Assembly (NCBI GenBank): GCA_947365485.1
Contig: CANAXK010000130.1
Span: forward strand, 1 to 5,121
Length of the DNA stretch: 5,121 bases
Origin: an uncultured bacterium
Lineage (GTDB): Bacteria; Cyanobacteriota; Vampirovibrionia; Gastranaerophilales; Gastranaerophilaceae
Direction: 5' to 3'
Shown here: piece by piece, positions 4,771 through 5,121 of the stretch
How positions within the stretch are numbered: the first letter of the stretch is position 1
Layout: the number at the start of each line of letters is the position of its first letter
Position numbers and translations under genes: made by a program
The notes under the pieces: model-generated
Told to the model about the DNA's origin: nothing
Databases searched by the model: none
What the model saw: the letters and a program-made list of their open reading frames with translations, nothing else

Positions 4771-5121
4771 ATGACAGCGGCTAAACAAAACAATGAACTT
4801 GTTGCAAAAAGATGGGCAAAAGCTCTTATGGAGCTTGTTCGGGAAGATGCAGGAATTTCTAAAGAAGATGTGCTTGATGATTTGAGAGAAGTTGCTGAAA
4901 ATATTGAGGCTTCAAAAGAATTGTCAGATGTTATCAACAATCCTTCTATTTCTGTGGACGAAAAACAAGATGTGATGAGCAAGTTGTTCCAGAACAGAGT
5001 TATGCCGATTGTGTATAATTTCTTGTTTGCTCTGAATCTTAAAAAACGACTTAGTATTATTCCTGATATTGCAGTAGAGTTCCAGAAAGAACTAGAAGAG
5101 CTTAAAAATATGCTTAGAGTT
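4771..5121 (+). CDS. atpH: F-type ATP synthase subunit delta, N-terminal part (cut by the window end)
   Basis: 117 codons are seen from the ATG at 4771 to the last base without a stop; the family is about 180 residues, so roughly the last third is missing. Delta (OSCP in mitochondria) sits on top of F1 and holds the peripheral stalk. The N-terminal helical domain shows VAKRWAKALMEL (11-22), the conserved start of the family, then NNPSISVDEKQDVMSKLF (56-73), NFLFALNLKKRLSIIPDI (83-100) and an F-x-x-E segment (104-107). An in-frame TAA at 4762-4764 rules out any start further upstream. AAGG at 4758-4761 is 9 nt before the ATG. It follows atpF by 32 nt, the longest gap between genes in this operon. 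In E. coli naming it is atpH; cyanobacterial naming uses atpD. Confidence 0.95.
   Translation, partial: MTAAKQNNELVAKRWAKALMELVREDAGISKEDVLDDLREVAENIEASKELSDVINNPSISVDEKQDVMSKLFQNRVMPIVYNFLFALNLKKRLSIIPDIAVEFQKELEELKNMLRV

Noticed and set aside
4716..4982. Minus-strand 88-codon frame opposite the start of atpH
   Set aside because: Serine/leucine-rich antisense reading of a conserved gene; a shadow.

Overview
This window looks like chromosomal DNA from an AT-rich, Gram-negative-type (diderm) bacterium, most plausibly a non-photosynthetic member of the Cyanobacteria lineage (Vampirovibrionia/Melainabacteria, e.g. gut Gastranaerophilales). Three things point there. The F-type ATP synthase genes run a, c, b', b, delta, with two different b subunits, as in cyanobacteria and chloroplasts. 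Subunit a carries the cyanobacterial/plastid-like stretches ATRN, SLFLFI, GEIASPTNDIN and RLFGNILAGE. An outer-membrane TpsB transporter shows a diderm envelope. The taxonomic assignment is an inference made without database searches.

Left part (1-864): two genes lie on the minus strand. The first (1-166) is the N-terminal end of a membrane protein that runs off the window. It has a good sigma70-like promoter and resembles, weakly, a proton-conducting subunit of the hydrogenase/complex I type. The second (290-595) encodes a 101-residue, charged, helical protein of unknown function that uses a TTG start behind a strong ribosome binding site. A three-copy 8-bp tandem repeat lies between them. 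The AT-rich interval 596-864 separates this pair from the next, divergent gene and holds that gene's promoter plus small repeats and a palindrome; no gene is visible in it.

Middle (865-2690): a single-gene unit encodes a 590-residue TpsB/FhaC/ShlB-type outer-membrane protein. It has its own promoter and a strong rho-independent terminator. No TpsA substrate gene is visible in the window.

Right part (2690-5121): the atp operon starts from an extended -10 promoter and reads atpB (a), atpE (c), atpF2 (b'), atpF (b) and atpH (delta, cut by the window end). Gaps between genes are 12-32 nt. Together these genes encode the membrane rotor/stator part (a, c-ring, the b/b' peripheral stalk) and the delta subunit that joins the stalk to the F1 head. 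The alpha, gamma, beta and epsilon genes are expected beyond the window or elsewhere. Residues around the c-subunit carboxylate indicate proton rather than sodium coupling.

No RNA gene, insertion sequence, CRISPR array or prophage was seen. The window is mostly ordinary housekeeping plus one secretion gene. The items most worth checking are the small TTG-start gene, the orphan TpsB with an atypical C-terminus, and the 10-bp inverted repeat linking the tpsB terminator region to the atp promoter.
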